DNA of 64,000 nt from Pseudofabraea citricarpa (GCA_029641185.1 JAPWGK010000018.1:1-64000), one strand, 5' to 3'; shown: positions 1 to 14,389, numbered from the stretch's first letter. Translations and numbers: made by a program. The notes: generated from the sequence alone by a model not told the origin.

Positions 1-1740
1 ATATTATTCTTTAATCCTAGAGATAATCTAATAATATTAATTTTTAAAAGAATCTTTTTATTTATATCTTAAGATATAATTTCCCTTAAGGCTTCTTGTT
101 TTCTAACTTAGTAGTTTTTTTTAAGGATTTTATTATTATAATCTTAGTAGCCTTTTTATATAAATAATCCTTAGCTTTATATTCTTACTTATAATAATAG
201 AAGTAAGCTTTTTCCTTTAATAATTTTTATTTTTCTTCCTTAGAAAGTTTTAGTTTAGTTATCTTAGGAGTAAAATTAGTTAATTTTTCTTTATTAATAG
301 ATTTACCTAAAATAAAAGATCTCTTAGATATATTTATTATAAATTAAGCTAATTTCTTCTAGATCTTCTTATTTTCTTAAACCTTTTAATTAACTCTCTT
401 ATATCTTACGATTATACTCTTATAATTAGGTTTATCTAAGAATATAACTCTAAAGTCTTAAAGTTTTTTATTTACTTTTATATTAAGTTTATTAAGTCGA
501 GATCGTTCGTTTTATCTAAGTTCTCTTATAAGTCTATTAAATTTAATAAAGAAAGTTAGGAAAAGATTATTATTCTAATAAAATTTCTTAACTTTTAAGA
601 AAGCGATTTCTCTTTTATCTAGGTTATTATAGATAAGTTTAAGTTTATATAAGATTTTATCTATAATATTAAATTTATTTAGAAAGAATTAATATAATCT
701 AATTTAAATATAATTAATTATATCTCTAGAAACTTTATTACTTATATAACTAATACGATTAATTTTACTTATAAAATAATCTTAGTTAACCTTAAGCTTA
801 TTCTTAATTATATACTTTTAGTTCTTAAATTTTTTATAAGTTCCTAAAAAGAAAATAAGTAAATCTAAGAGCTTATTATTCTTACGCGATCGATTTTTAT
901 CTTCTTATATATCCTTATAAATATTTAAGATTATACTCTAATTTCTTATTAGTTAAATAATTTATTCTTTATCCTTAAGTATTTCTTAGATATATCAAAT
1001 ATTATAAGTATTTGTACTTATAACCTTATTTAACTAGTTATTTCTATTAATTAATCTAATATTCTTTTATTTTAACTTTACGATCTATTACTTTTTAGTT
1101 ATTAATTACTTATATATATTACTAGTAATATTATAAACTTCTTACGCGAGTTAGTTTTATTTTTATCTAATAAGCTTATATTTCTTATAAAATTTATTAA
1201 ATAATTAAAGGAATCGTTCGTATTTTTCTTATCTTATTAAAATAATTTCTTTTACGCTTTTAATTTCCTAGAGCTTTTTTATATTCTTATTCTCTTTTAT
1301 TATAAGTATTAAAGGTTAAAGACGCGCGTATCTAGAGATAATATATTAGATTTTTCTAGGTTATTTAATTATTCTTATAATTACTTTTATAAGTTCCTTT
1401 TTAATTTTAATTAGTATAAAGGTAAATATCTTATTATTTAATTCCTTTTTCTCTTTATTTTCCTTAATTATAAGTCGAAGGTTTATTTATACTTCTAAGT
1501 ATTAAAGATTTCGGTTCTAGGGTTTATATTCTAGTATTTCTAATATAATTTATTCTTATTCTCTTATTATAATTAGCAAATATCTAATATAATAATATAT
1601 TATTATACGTATTCTAGATTCTAGGGTTTCTAGTTTATTACATGTTATTATAACTTTAGTAAATCTAAGGATTTAGGTTTTTATATAATAAAATATAAAA
1701 GTTCTATAAGTTCGTATATATCTTTATTATTCTTATTAGA
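1..1740 (-). pseudogene. Gypsy-like retrotransposon gag remnant (RIP-mutated)
   Basis: Read on the minus strand, this segment gives a stop-riddled but recognisable Gag-like protein. A Gag-type stretch (around FFIKFNRLIREL, near 500-600) is followed toward lower coordinates by a degenerate CCHC zinc knuckle at 164-205. The spacing C-x2-C-x4-H-x4-C is exact, but all three Cys and the His are Tyr, a Gly is Glu and a Gln is a stop. All of these are single C-to-T or G-to-A transitions. The pol part would lie to the left, outside the window. The Gypsy assignment rests on the Gag style only; any CCHC-carrying LTR retroelement is possible. Confidence 0.6.
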
Positions 1741-1754
1741 ATAAAAGTAAAAGA

Positions 1755-2035
1755 ATAATACTTAGATAATATTATAATATATAAAATATAAAATAAATAA
1801 GAGATTAATATAATTAATTAATAATAAAAGATCTAAGTATAAGAAGAGAAAAAGAAAAAAAAAAAGAAAATATAAGAAGCTAATTATAAGTAGTTTTTTC
1901 TATTACGCTAATATTTACTCTCTAAGTATTCTCTATTATATATATTCTTAGGTAAGTAAATATATAAGGTAAATTATATATAATTTATTTTACTTAGTAA
2001 ATTTCTAGTTATATAATTAAAGTTAATAAGTTATA
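1755..2035. repeat. Repeat with inverted copy at 24,840-25,100
   Basis: This AT-rich segment reappears as its reverse complement near the right end of the block. Shared parts include the purine tract of A and G around 1,840-1,870 and the following AT stretch to about 2,035. It adjoins the Gag remnant at 1-1,740, so it could be an LTR or leader of that element, but I could not define terminal TG/CA ends. The boundaries are approximate. Confidence 0.55.
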
Positions 2036-5000
2036 ATATAAGGTAAGTAAAATATATATAAGAGAAATAAGTATATAATATATATCTTAAATAACTTACG
2101 TAAGAATCGTAATAAAAGTAAGATATAATATTATACTATAAAGCTATAATATATAAGCTTTAGGATAATAAATATAATAGTAGATAAAAGTTTTCTAACT
2201 AGGAAATAAATTTTTTAAGCTTCGATTATATAAATTAATATACCTAGGTAATATATTATTTAAGTAAAACGAATAAGAAGTATATAAATAAACTTTTTTA
2301 TTAGAAGAATATAAATAATTAAGATATATATACGCGTTTATAAGTTATATTATATCGTATTAAGTACGATATAATAAAAGCTAGTTATAAAAAGCTTAAT
2401 TAAAGAAATACGCTTATAAACTTATTCTCTTCTTCTTCCGAAAAGAGAAAGTTTATAGGGATAATTTCTCTAGAATAAATTAAAAAGTTATTATCTAAAA
2501 GATATAATATAAGTTATAAGTCTAATATTATAATATCTAGTATCTTAGGTATTATATCTGGTTTTGCTTTTGCTTCTAATAATAGGGTTATATCTTAAGA
2601 ATAATACTCCTTAAATATATCTTTATTCTTTTAATATAAGATACTAGAGTTAAAGCTAAAAGAGCCGGAGTTAAAGCTAAAAGAGCCGAAGCTAAAACTA
2701 AAAGAACGATTAGATAATATAAAGGTATTATATTAGACTCGATCTAATAAAAATAAGCTAGATATTATTATATTATAAGGTAAGTTTATAATTATCTAAA
2801 TTATACTCGAATTTTATTATAACCTAGTTAAACTCTAATAACTCGTATATATTCTATAGGATTATAATAAGAATACGAAATTAATAGCTTTAGATAAAAT
2901 AGCCTAGGAGAAGAAGTTAACTAATATTACTAATATTTCTTAGAAGCTTAGGCTAAAAAAGATAAAGAAACCTTACTAGAATTAAGTTACGCTTCTAGAG
3001 TTTTTATAAGATAAACTAAAATATTAGCTAGTAGATTATATAAGCGCGTATAAACGTTTAGGTTTTAACCTAATATATCTTAGATTTTAGGTAATATCTC
3101 GAAATTTAATCTTTAAGTTTTTTTAGGTTACTATTATTAATCGTATTAAATAATTATATATAAAGGCTAAGCTTAAAGGATATCTTATTATTAATTAGAT
3201 TAGCCTTAGGAAAACCTTTAAATATATTAGTATTATATAATTAATAAGTTAAATCTAAGAAAGTTTTCTCTAGACTTTTATTCTCTAACTATTATAGATC
3301 TTAAACAATAGACGTAAGCTTATTAATATATATATAAATCGAAGGCTAATTATAATCGTTTATTAGCCGAGTATAATAATTATAAGATAATAAACTAAGT
3401 TCTTATTAGTAATAATTAAAAGCTTATCTTAAATAATATTATTATTTCTTTTTTATTAGTCTAGTATCTTATATTAAGATCTAATAAACTAGTATTTCTT
3501 ATTATCTTATAATATATATTATTTTAGTAGGCGATAAATATTACTAAATTTAATCTTACTTTTAAGGTATATATTTATTATAAGAATAAACAAGAGAAGA
3601 TATTTATATTTAATTATATTTATAGTATATTCGATAAGAAATTAAATTTCTTTAATAAATAAGAGCTTTATTCTTAAGTATAAATTATATTAATTATACG
3701 AACCTAGGTAAGTTATTATAATCCTAGAGTAAGATATAACTAGAGAGTTAAATCTAAAGTACTAAGGATATTAGTAGAAGAAGTTATAAACCGATAAGAT
3801 AAATATAATTTATAGTTTTTATACGATCTTTACTTTAAGATTAATCTAATTCTTATTAACGAAGCGTATATTATAAAGAATAAGAATATATCTAGATATA
3901 CCTTTATTTTAATACTTAAAGCTAGTTTTTATCTTCTTATAATAGTATTAGTATTACTTAATCGTATATTAGATTTTAAAGGATTATTATATTTTATTAA
4001 GCTTAACTAAAGTAATACTAAGGAAGTTATCCTTAGAGAAAAAGTTTAAAAATATATTAATTTTTATATACTCTTAGATTTATTTTCTTTTACTAAATTT
4101 AGACTTTCTATAATAGCTATTAAGTAATAAATTACTAGATATTTGGCTAATACTAATATAATTAGGCTTTATTTGTAAAAAATCTAGTAAAAAGTAATAA
4201 TCTATCGTATATATATTAGTTATAATCCTACTAATATATCGAAATCCTTAATTAAATTTATATTACGTAAATTTAATTATAGGCTCGAAATAATATAAAC
4301 TATAAAAGAAGTATATATTTATACCTAATTATTTCTCTTCCTAATATCTAAACTTATTAAGGTAATTAATAATAAGAAGATTATTTATAATACTAAATAT
4401 ACGTGTTAATTAATATTACTATTAATATAACTTAGATAAGAATAAGTCGGCTCTTATATAATAGCCGGATCTATTAAATCCTAGAAGGCTTCCTTAAATT
4501 TATTATAGAGATAAATTAAGGTATTATACTAGAATTAAATAAAAGAAAGAATTTAATTATTATTTAATCTTATTCCTAATAAATATAATATCCCTATTAT
4601 CTTAGTATTTATTTATTAAGGTAGCCTAAAGATTAAAGTATTACTAATTCTTATTACTAATATTATATTAATTAAGAAATATAAGATATTTATAGCTTAT
4701 TTTACGCTTGCTAACTAGCTTCTCGTTTATAGTATTATAAAACTTCTTTATATTTAATCGGGTTATTATACGTTTAAACTTAGTATATAAGAGAGATAAA
4801 ATATTATTAACGATTTTACTCTTAATTATAATAGCTACTAAGTTTTAATCGGTAATTATTATATTAGGTTTATAAGATTAAATTTATAATAACTTTATAA
4901 TTATTTTATAGAGTTAGATACTCTTCTAAGTATTAGTACTTATATATAATAAGTAAGAAGATTCTAGTATTTAACTTAACTTTTTAATATAAAGTTATTT

Positions 5001-5860
5001 AAGATTAATTTATTATTTTTATTCTCGTATTATATAATCTCCTAGACTCTTATTAAGGTTCTATTATTAATAATAGTATACTTATTAATTAATATTTTAG
5101 AGGTTAATAATACGCTTATTTATAATAATAATAATAATATATTTAAAGTTTAGGATTATAAATAATACTTTGTTAATAATATATTATTAAGAGTAAAAGA
5201 CGTATATCTCTTAGATAATACTAAGCTATTATCTTTAATTAGACTTATTTTTATATTATCTTAAATTAGTATAAGTTAATCTATTAAGGTTTTTAATAGT
5301 AATATAAAGCTAGCTAAGGCTAATAAAGATAAAAAGTAGCAGATAAAAATATTACTTATTATTTAGCTAAAGAAAGCTTTTATATACTCCTTTAAATAGG
5401 TATTATAATATAATATAAGTTATTCTTTTACTAATCTATTATTATTTAGTATATTTTCTCTAATATTATAATATAAATTACTTCTTTTATTTTTTTATTA
5501 TATTAATTACCCTTAATAAGTTATATAATATATATAAATATTACTTCTAATTATATTAAATACTTCTTTTAATTAGTAAATATATACCTTAGACTTATAA
5601 TTATATATATTAACTACTTATATAACTTTCGCTTCTTTTACTTTTAAAATAACTTTTCTAGGTATTCCTAATTATTTATTTACCTTCTTTTATCTTTCTT
5701 CTTATTATCTTATACTCGTATATTATTTATAAGTTAATTTTATAAGTATAATATCTTAGATATTAGATAATAATACTAACGTTTTATAATCGACTTATAT
5801 TATATAATCGTCTTATTACTTCCTTTTTTTTTTGTTACTAATAATATCCTTTTTATAATA
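2036..5860. repeat. Unidentified degenerate repeat DNA
   Basis: Highly AT-rich, RIP-like sequence. Reading through stops on the plus strand gives long pseudo-protein stretches between about 2,640 and 5,500, so it was probably once coding, but I do not recognise a family. Short G-containing islands (near 2,560, 2,650 and 4,150) are the least mutated parts. No intact gene is visible. Confidence 0.5.
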
Positions 5861-5864
5861 ATAC

Positions 5865-6680
5865 TATTATATAATAAAAGTAAAGTTAGTTTAAGTAATT
5901 AAGAAAGTATAAAAAGTATAGTTTATATTATCTAATTAGGAGGAGCGAGAGACTATAGGAAAGAGCGTATTTATATAGGAATAATACTTATTACTAAGCA
6001 GATTACCTTAGTTATCTTAATCCCTTATATAATAAATTACCTAATCCTAGATTTTATAATATACCTTATAGTTTATTATACTTAGTACGCGTATTACTTT
6101 CTAGGAGTATAAGATTAGCGTATTATCCCTAAACAAGCAAATAATACGAGCTAGGTAATTATATTATATACGATTATTTATTAACCGAATTATTAGATTA
6201 GGTTTATAAATCGGAGATTTCTTTATATTATCTTTAGTCCTTCTAATTCGACTAGCGCTAGGAGCGGCCTAATTATTATTCTATAGATTAGGGATCTCGC
6301 TTATAAAATCCTTACTTTATAACTCCTCTCTCCTTCTCTCTTATAATCTTAACCTTAATCTTAACTATAATTATAATATTATTAAGCTTAAGTATTTTCT
6401 TTATCCTTCTTCTTCTTCTTATTATTCGCTCTTTTTAATAGGCAAATTAAAGATATCTCGTACTACTTATAAGACGAAAATAAAGAACCTATTAAAGGCG
6501 TATAAAATAAAAGAAACCTTTATAAGATTTATTTCTTTTCCTTTTCTTTTCTTAATATATAAATAATTTTTTATACTTTATACTAGTTACTTACTACTTT
6601 ATAGGCTATAAATATTTATAATTCTTCTTAAGCTAGAGATATATCTACTAATAAGCTTATATAACCTGTTATAATACTCT
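5865..6680. repeat. Segment S: inverted copy of 13,565-14,386
   Basis: About 0.82 kb that matches the reverse complement of 13,565-14,386 almost end to end (paired coordinates sum to about 20,252). Its left 190 bp (5,865-6,055) is a Copia LTR in minus orientation. Its right end abuts the Copia LTR that starts at 6,681. The rest contains a pyrimidine-rich stretch around 6,300-6,430. Confidence 0.7.
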
Positions 6681-6878
6681 TGTTACGAAATCTGAGATCA
6701 GGTAATTTATTATATAAGGGATTAGGATAATTAAGGTAGTCTACTTAGTAATAAGTATTATTCTTATATAAATACGCTTTTTCTTATAATCTCTTACTTC
6801 TCCTAATTAGATAATATAAATTATACTTTCTACGCTTTCTTAATTACTTAAACTAACTTCTACTTTTATTATATAATA
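6681..6878 (+). repeat. Copia-type LTR (about 198 bp)
   Basis: Starts with TGTTACG and ends in AATA, consistent with an original TG...CA LTR whose last CA was mutated to TA. The same sequence recurs at 14,190-14,386 (plus) and, reversed, at 5,865-6,055, about 21,065-21,262, about 21,890-22,078 and about 25,880-26,072. Its first 20 bases are less mutated than the surroundings. Sequence beginning GTTATAAGCC follows the LTR and may hold the primer-binding site. Confidence 0.7.
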
Positions 6879-9800
6879 GTTATAAGCCTAGCTTATAATT
6901 AAAGCTTCCTAAAATCACGTTTAAATTATAAGAGAGCTAGAGAATAATTATTCTTAAGTTTAGAATCTATTATTATTATTATTATAACCTCTAAAACTAA
7001 CTAGTAAGAAGCTAAGAAGATCTTTTTAAAAGATCGTAACTTATAGCCCGACTAATTCCTCTAATTCTACTACTAAGCTTATATAAGGCGTATCTAGGAG
7101 CTTATAAACCTAGATACTATAGATATAAAAAGTATAAATATTAACCCTCTTATATAAGTATTAACTATTAATAAGCTTATTAATAAGAGAATAATATTTA
7201 ATTAATAATTATACTTAGATTAGGTAGTAATTAATAAGCTTTCTAGACTAGAACTCTAGCTTATTATAAGATACTAAGGCTATATATAATAATATATAAT
7301 ATAAGCTTAATACTTAGCTAAGAATTTATATTATAAAATAAGCGAGCTAGTTATATAATACGATCGAATATTATACCCTTAAGTAATAGGTTAGATAAAT
7401 AGTTTCTTCTCTAATCTTAACTTTAATTAATATAATAATTAAGGAAAAAGAAGACCTAAGCTTATAAATAATTATTCGATTACTAAAGTTATAACTCGTA
7501 TCTACTAATAATAATATACTAATTACTATCTACTAAGAGTATAATATTATACTCGAATAAGTAAAGAAAGGTAATATAAATCTTATATAATAATATTAGG
7601 AATAACTTAGAGTACTTCTAATAAGCTTAGATATATAATATACTAGAGGTATAAGGCTTACTTATAACTAGAAAGTTTCTTATAATAATATTTATAAAAA
7701 TAACTTTAGAATAAGAAAGACTCTAATTAATAAAATATATTAGAATAAATAAGCTTAGACTCCTAGGTAAAACACTTAAGTAATATAGAAATTAGTTCTT
7801 TACTTTAATATATAAAAATTTAGTCTAATTTATAACTAAGAGGATAATAATCTTTATTACTCTTAGGAGAAAGATTAGATAATACTAGAAACTAATATAT
7901 TAGCTCGACTTAATAAAAGTAAGAGTAATCTTATTTTACTAAGATAAAAAAGATAAGAAATACTTCTAGAAACCCTTAATATACTTATTTCTTAAGTATA
8001 TACTTATAAGAAGCTTAGGAAAGATCTTAGAAATCCTTTTTCTAAAGAAAAATATTATATAATCTAAGATTATTTATAAAATAAGAACTAGGATTTAATA
8101 TATAATAAGCTTACTAAGAAAGATTAAAAGACCTTAAATTTTAGGGACTTATCTCGAAAAAGGAAAAAATCTTCTAGAAGCTTTATAAGTAAATACCTAG
8201 GGCTTATAAATATAATAATCTTAGACCTAAAGCTTATAATCTAATAACTAGGTATAAGTATTTATATAATTATAAACTTTTCAAGCTACCTATTATCTAA
8301 TAATATACTTATTAATAATTATAAAGCTACTTACTTAGTAAATAATAAGAAACTTTCTAGTTCTAAGCTTATTAGTTAAAATAAACCTAGATAATATAAT
8401 AAATATAAGAACTTTATATCTATTAATCTTATTTTATAATACTAGAATTATAAAAAATATATTAGATAAAGCAGATAAAAAAGGAATAATAGATTTAGTA
8501 TTTTATAATATTAAAGTAATTAAGAGGTTTAATATTAATATAATATTAGAGACTTTTCTTAAGAAGTTAAGATCTAATACTAAGGGTTTAATAACTTATT
8601 AAGATATAAGAGTAAAAAGGAGAATATATATATTAAGAAATTAAGACCTTTATTTAATATTATATTCTTAGAATATAAGCTACTTTCCTCTTACTTAAAG
8701 CTTCCTTATAAATATCCCTTTAAGTATTACTAGGATCTTATATTCCTTATAATTAGATAAAAGATAAACTAAGGCTTAAGAACTAAGAGAGGTTTTTATA
8801 TCTAAGATTAGATTCTAAATAACTTTAATATAATAAAATAGGATATCTTAGCCTAGTAACTCTAAGTATACTTATTAGATTAGTTTATAATATAAAAATA
8901 AGTAAGATAAAAAAAGCAAATATAAGTATTATTTTATAGCTTATATTAGCTAAAGAATATTAAAGTAGCTACTAGAAAGGAGATCGCCTTAACTTTTCTA
9001 GAGAATTAGTTAGACTTATTTAATTTTAAATATAAGTATAATAACTTTCTCTTAGCTACTTATAATTAAAAATAAATATAATAAGAAGCTTTTTAGCTTT
9101 ATACTAAGATAAAAGACTTATAAGAAGATATATTACTCCCTTAAGAGCTTTAAGAGCTAGATAAAAACTTAGTATAAGCTTCTAATTTATAAAATTAAGT
9201 AAGATAATAATATATTTATAATTATAATTAAAAGTATTACTTATTACTAGTACTAGATAAAAGAAATAAGTATTAATCTTAAGCTCTCTTTAATATATAT
9301 ATATAAGATAAATAATAAAGTAAAGCGAGCTAAATAAGAAGTAATTATAAGATTTATAAAGATAAGAGAGAATATAAATCTTCTAGTAAGCTTATAACTA
9401 GAAATTATACTTATAAGAATCTTCTTATATAATATTAGCTTATTCTAAGCTAATAATATAAAAACCCTAAATAAGATACTTAACTCCTAGTTCTACTTAT
9501 ATTTTTAGTAATATAATCCTAAGTAGATCGCTAACTTAATAATAAATCTTTAACCTAATTAGAATAAGATTTATATATATAATTATTAGGTATACTTATT
9601 AATTAAAAAACGAGAAGCTAGAAGCTTAGTAAAAGCTTTTAAAACTAGATTATAAGCTTATATTAGATATTTAGTAAGATATATTATATCTAATATTTAT
9701 AGAATATAAGTTTCTATACTTAATAAAGTTATTATTACTAGAAATATTAGATTTAATAAGAATATTAGGTATAACCTAAATAAAAAATAAGAAGAAGGCT

Positions 9801-12250
9801 AACTACTTATAATTATTAGAATAATAATAAATATAATCGAAATTAAGGAACCTAAGATTTAAGACGCTAAATTAATACTTAGTAATTTAATCGGATAAAA
9901 AGATATAAGCTTTATAATCGAGTAAAATAAGAAGCTTATAAGAAGAAGTAATAATATTCCTATTAATCTAAGGGATAATATCCTAGCCTCTTAAGAGATT
10001 AAGTTTTAAGTAAAAGCTAAAAAGTTAATATAAGAAGTTATATTAACGTTTTTAGTAATTATAAAGTAATAGAAGAATAATTTACTTAATCGACTTTTAG
10101 GATTTTTATCTTCTAATAATATTCCTAAACCTAAAAGTATACTAGCTTTAAGAAATAAGGATAATAATAAAATAATAAAGCTAACTTAAGTAATTTATTA
10201 CTAAGAAAAATAATACCTTAGGTAATTATATAATAAAAGGGATTATACGACTAAGTAATAAGTTAATAAAAGCCTTTTTAGGAAGAACCTAAAAGAGAAG
10301 TTTTAGCTTAGCTCCTAAAACTAAAGCGTAAATATAAGTATAAGAAATTTAGTCTAGTAATACGATCTAGTAAAAGACTCTAAGATAAAGATTATAAGAG
10401 CTCTAGGGAAGTAAAAGAAGTATAATATATTCTTTTATAAAGATAAAAGATAAGCGCTTAAAGAAATAATAAGTCGAGCTAGATATTAATATATTAATAT
10501 ACTTAATAACTTTTATTATACTTATTAGCTTAATTAATTAATAGGATAAGATAAAGATTATTTTAAAATAATATATATAATAATTATTATAATATTATAA
10601 ATAAAAGTCTTAAGAATAAATATATAAATAAATAGCCTCTTAAGTAAACTCCTAAGTATTTATTAAAATAATATACTAAAAGTACTAAAATATTAGAAGG
10701 ATCTAATAAATTATCTACTTAATACTTATTTTAGAGATAATATAAGACTAAAGCTCTAAAACCTAAAAGATAAAAACTACTAGTAAGTAATTAAGATCTT
10801 AGAAGTAAAAACTAAACTAATCCTTCTAAAATAAGTATTTATATATAAATTAGACTTATCTAGAATAATAACCTAATACTAATTACGAATTATAATTTAG
10901 GGTAATTTATAAGATAATAAATCGATTATATTAACTTATATAGTTATTCTCGTATTATAATTATTTTAAGTAATAATAATAATTATAATATATTTTAATC
11001 TTAAGTCTAAATAATTAGATATAATTAATATATTTATTAATATCTTAAGAGGAGAAAGTAAAGCTTTAGTTACCTACTTATTACCTAATAGATTTAAAAT
11101 ACTAGGAATATATATAAAGATCGATTAAGTATTATACGACTTAAGAGATTTTCTCGCTTTATAATTTTATAAATTCTTAGCTACTTTAAAGAAGCTAAAT
11201 CTAATTATATATAAAGAAGACTTATATATTTATATAAGCTTAGGATCTAAAGTCCTAGTTATATTTTATATTAATAATATATAAGTATTATATTATAAAA
11301 ATAATAAAACTAAAGTCTAAGAGATTATTTATAAACTTAATAAAACGTATAAGCTTAGAGACTTTAGGAATATAAAATAATTCCTAGGGATACGTATTAT
11401 TAGAGATTAAGCTTAGAAAAAGATATAATTAGTTTATAATACGTATATTAAAAAGATTATTATTAGATTTAATTTAGTAAATAAGAAATACCCGAGTATT
11501 TTATTATTAATAATAAAATTCGTAAAAAATATAAGATAAGCTTCTAAAGCTTAAGTTAAGGAATACTAAGAAAAGATAAGCTTAGTATTATATATTATAA
11601 TTATAATTAGACTAGATATAGCTTTTATAATTTTCTAGCTTTTTTATTTCTTAACTAATCCGAGCGCGAAATACCTTATAATTATAAATTAGATAATTAA
11701 GTATCTTTTTAGAATACGCTTCCTAGTAATATAATTTAGTTATAAGCTTAATAAAATCTAGATATTAATCGTATTAGATATATCTTTTATAAATAATATA
11801 AAGACGTAATATTTTTCGTATAATTATACGATCTTTTTATTTAATAGTCTTATTACTTAGAGAATAATACGTTAATTAAACGTTTTTATATTAATTATAA
11901 AAGCTAAACTTTAGAGTATCGAGTTTATAATAAAAAAAATTATAGCTTTTTAGAGGCTTTTTAAAAAATTAAGTCTAAAAATTAAGAAATTATAAATAAT
12001 CTTTTATAATAACTAATAAACGATTCGTCTAATTATTAGAGAAAATATAAGAATCGTAACTAAGCTAAGATATATAGATATTTAGAATATATAATTATAC
12101 TAAGAATATAATAAAGATATTTTTAAAGTATTTTATATTTTTATAAATAATATATTAGCTAATAATCTTATAAAAAATCTCTCTTAATATAAGTTTAAAT
12201 ATTTTCGAGTTTTACTTAATATATAAGATACTTATAATAAGATAGAAAAA
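6879..12250 (+). pseudogene. Ty1/Copia gag-pol remnant, left copy
   Basis: Plus-strand translation through stops shows a Copia polyprotein. The reverse transcriptase region is at about 11,100-11,500, with the active-site box at 11,264-11,281 reading F-Y-I-N-N-I where YVDD is expected. Then come the RNase H region with an LSRFLTNPS-like stretch near 11,640-11,670 and a typical Copia C-terminus (ILANNLTKNL-like) at about 12,140-12,240. The changes are G-to-A or C-to-T. The gag part at 6,900-7,500 recurs in the fragments at 20.45-21.06, 21.27-21.89 and 25.26-25.88 kb. The element is dead. Confidence 0.82.
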
Positions 12251-13560
12251 TAATTTTAAAAAATAAAAGAGTTTTTACTTTTATTTATATTTTTATTTAT
12301 AAATTTCTTTTATTTAAGTAAAATACTTTAAAGTATAATAATAATTATTAAAGTTATAATAAGAAGTATTCCTAAATAATATCTATAAGTTACTAAGCTT
12401 ATACTTATATAAATAACTAAATAAAAATAAACCGAGCTTTTAACTAAGTAAAATATTAATTATATTATTAGTTATTTTTATAAAATAAGTTTTTTTCTTA
12501 TCTCGCTTACTAGGACTAATAAATCTAGAGTTATACTTATAATTATAAATTCCCCTAACTTATTCTAACTTATTATAATTAATATCTAGTTCTAAAACTT
12601 AATAAATAGCTAAGTAATATTTCTCTAGATCCTAAGAGTAATAAATTAGTAAAATTCCTACTTAGGAAAATATAAGAATATATCTTAGAAAAAAAGAAAG
12701 CTTTTTCTTAAAAAATAATAATAAAGCGCTTAGTAAAAGATAAAACTAGATTAAAAATAAGGATATAAATATATCTAGACGAGTATAATAAGTAATACTT
12801 ACTTCTACTAATAATCTTAAAATAATAATTATTATTCTTATTACTTAAAGCGCTTTTTAAGTAACTAAGATAAGAAATTAAACGCTTATTCTTAGGAATC
12901 TAAAGAGTCTTCTTAGGAGACTTTATACTAAGCTCCTTAATATTAAGCTTCTAGTATCTAGAAAGCTAATTAAGATCTTCTTCTTAATAAATATAACGCT
13001 TATAAAGATAGCGTTCGCGTTTAATAATATACTAATTAAAAGTATTATTATTATCTTTATTATTATTAGATAAATTATCTAAATAAAAGAAAATAATATT
13101 ATTTAGACCCTTAAGAAACTTAGGAATATTACTCTTATAAGTATAAGTAGATATAAGCTAGTTTATATAATCGTACTTATTATATAAAATAACTAGATAT
13201 TAGTTAATAATAATATAAGTATTAGATAAAGATACTTATAAGGGAAAAATAAATCTTTTAAAATAAAAAGCTTCTTATAATTAGAGTTATTAGTCTTATT
13301 AGTAAGTTACTTAAACTTATTCTTAAGAGCTAAGGAATTATACTAAAATTTCTTATATATATTAAATATACGCTTAGGATAAAGATTACTAATTATATTA
13401 TATATAAACTAATAAAAGTTATTTTAAGTTAATTAAAATCCCTAGGGTATTATACTAAAGCGAGGACGCTTATTAAAAGTAAGCCGAATAAGAGAAAAAA
13501 GATAAAAAAATAAGTTATATAAAAAATAAGAGTTATATTAGCCGGCTTAGTATTAATAAT
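12251..13560. repeat. Unidentified tail segment inside the left arm
   Basis: AT-rich sequence following the Copia pol remnant. It is present as reverse complement at 14,390-15,690, and a related diverged copy follows the Copia 3' fragment at about 22,450-24,190. Because the tail travels with the Copia 3' end in all three places, it may be an extra downstream region of this element or an older repeat into which it inserted. No protein family recognised. Confidence 0.55.
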
Positions 13561-13564
13561 AAAA

Positions 13565-14386
13565 AGTATTATAATAGGTTACGTAAGCTTATTAGTAGAT
13601 ATATCTCTAGCTTAAGAAGAATTATAAATATCTATAACTTATAAAATAATAAGTAACTAGTATAAAATATAAAAGATTATTTATATATTAAGAAAAAGAA
13701 AAGAAAAGAAATAAATCTTATAAAGGTTTTTTTTATTTTACGCGTTTTTAATAGGTTTTCTATTTTTATCTTATAAGTAATATAAGATATTTTTAATTTA
13801 CTTATTAAAAAAAGCGAATAATAAGAAGAAAAAAAAGAAGGATAAAAGAAATACTTAAGCTTAATAATATTATAGTTATAATTAAGATTAAGATTAAGGT
13901 TATAAGAGAGAAAGAAGGAGAAGTCGTAAAGTAAGAATTTTATAGGTAAGATTCCTAATTTATAAAATAATAATTAGGCCGCTCTTAATATTAGTCGAAT
14001 TAGGAGAACTAAAGATAATATAAGAAAATCTCTAATTTATAAACTCGATCTAATAATTCGATTAATAAATAATCGTATATAATATAATTACCTAGCTCGT
14101 ATTATTTACTTATTTAGGGATAATATACTAATCCTAAGCTCCTAGAAAATAATATACGTACTAAGTATAATAAATTATAAGATATATTATAAAATCTAGG
14201 ATTAGGTAATTTATTATATAAGGGATTAAGATAACTAAGGTAATCTACTTAGTAATAAGTATTATTCTTATATAAATACGCTTTTTCTTATAATCTCTTA
14301 TTTCTCCTAATTAGATAATATAAATTATACTTTCTACGCTTTCTTAATTACTTAAACTAATTCTACTTTTATTATATAATAACTTC
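13565..14386. repeat. Centre of the large inverted repeat (segment S')
   Basis: This 0.82 kb lies between the two long inverted arms and is itself the reverse complement of 5,865-6,680. It ends with a plus-orientation Copia LTR (about 14,190-14,386), which could be the 3' LTR of the copy that begins at 6,681. The stretch 13,800-13,930 is A/G-rich. Confidence 0.7.
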
Positions 14387-14389
14387 CTA

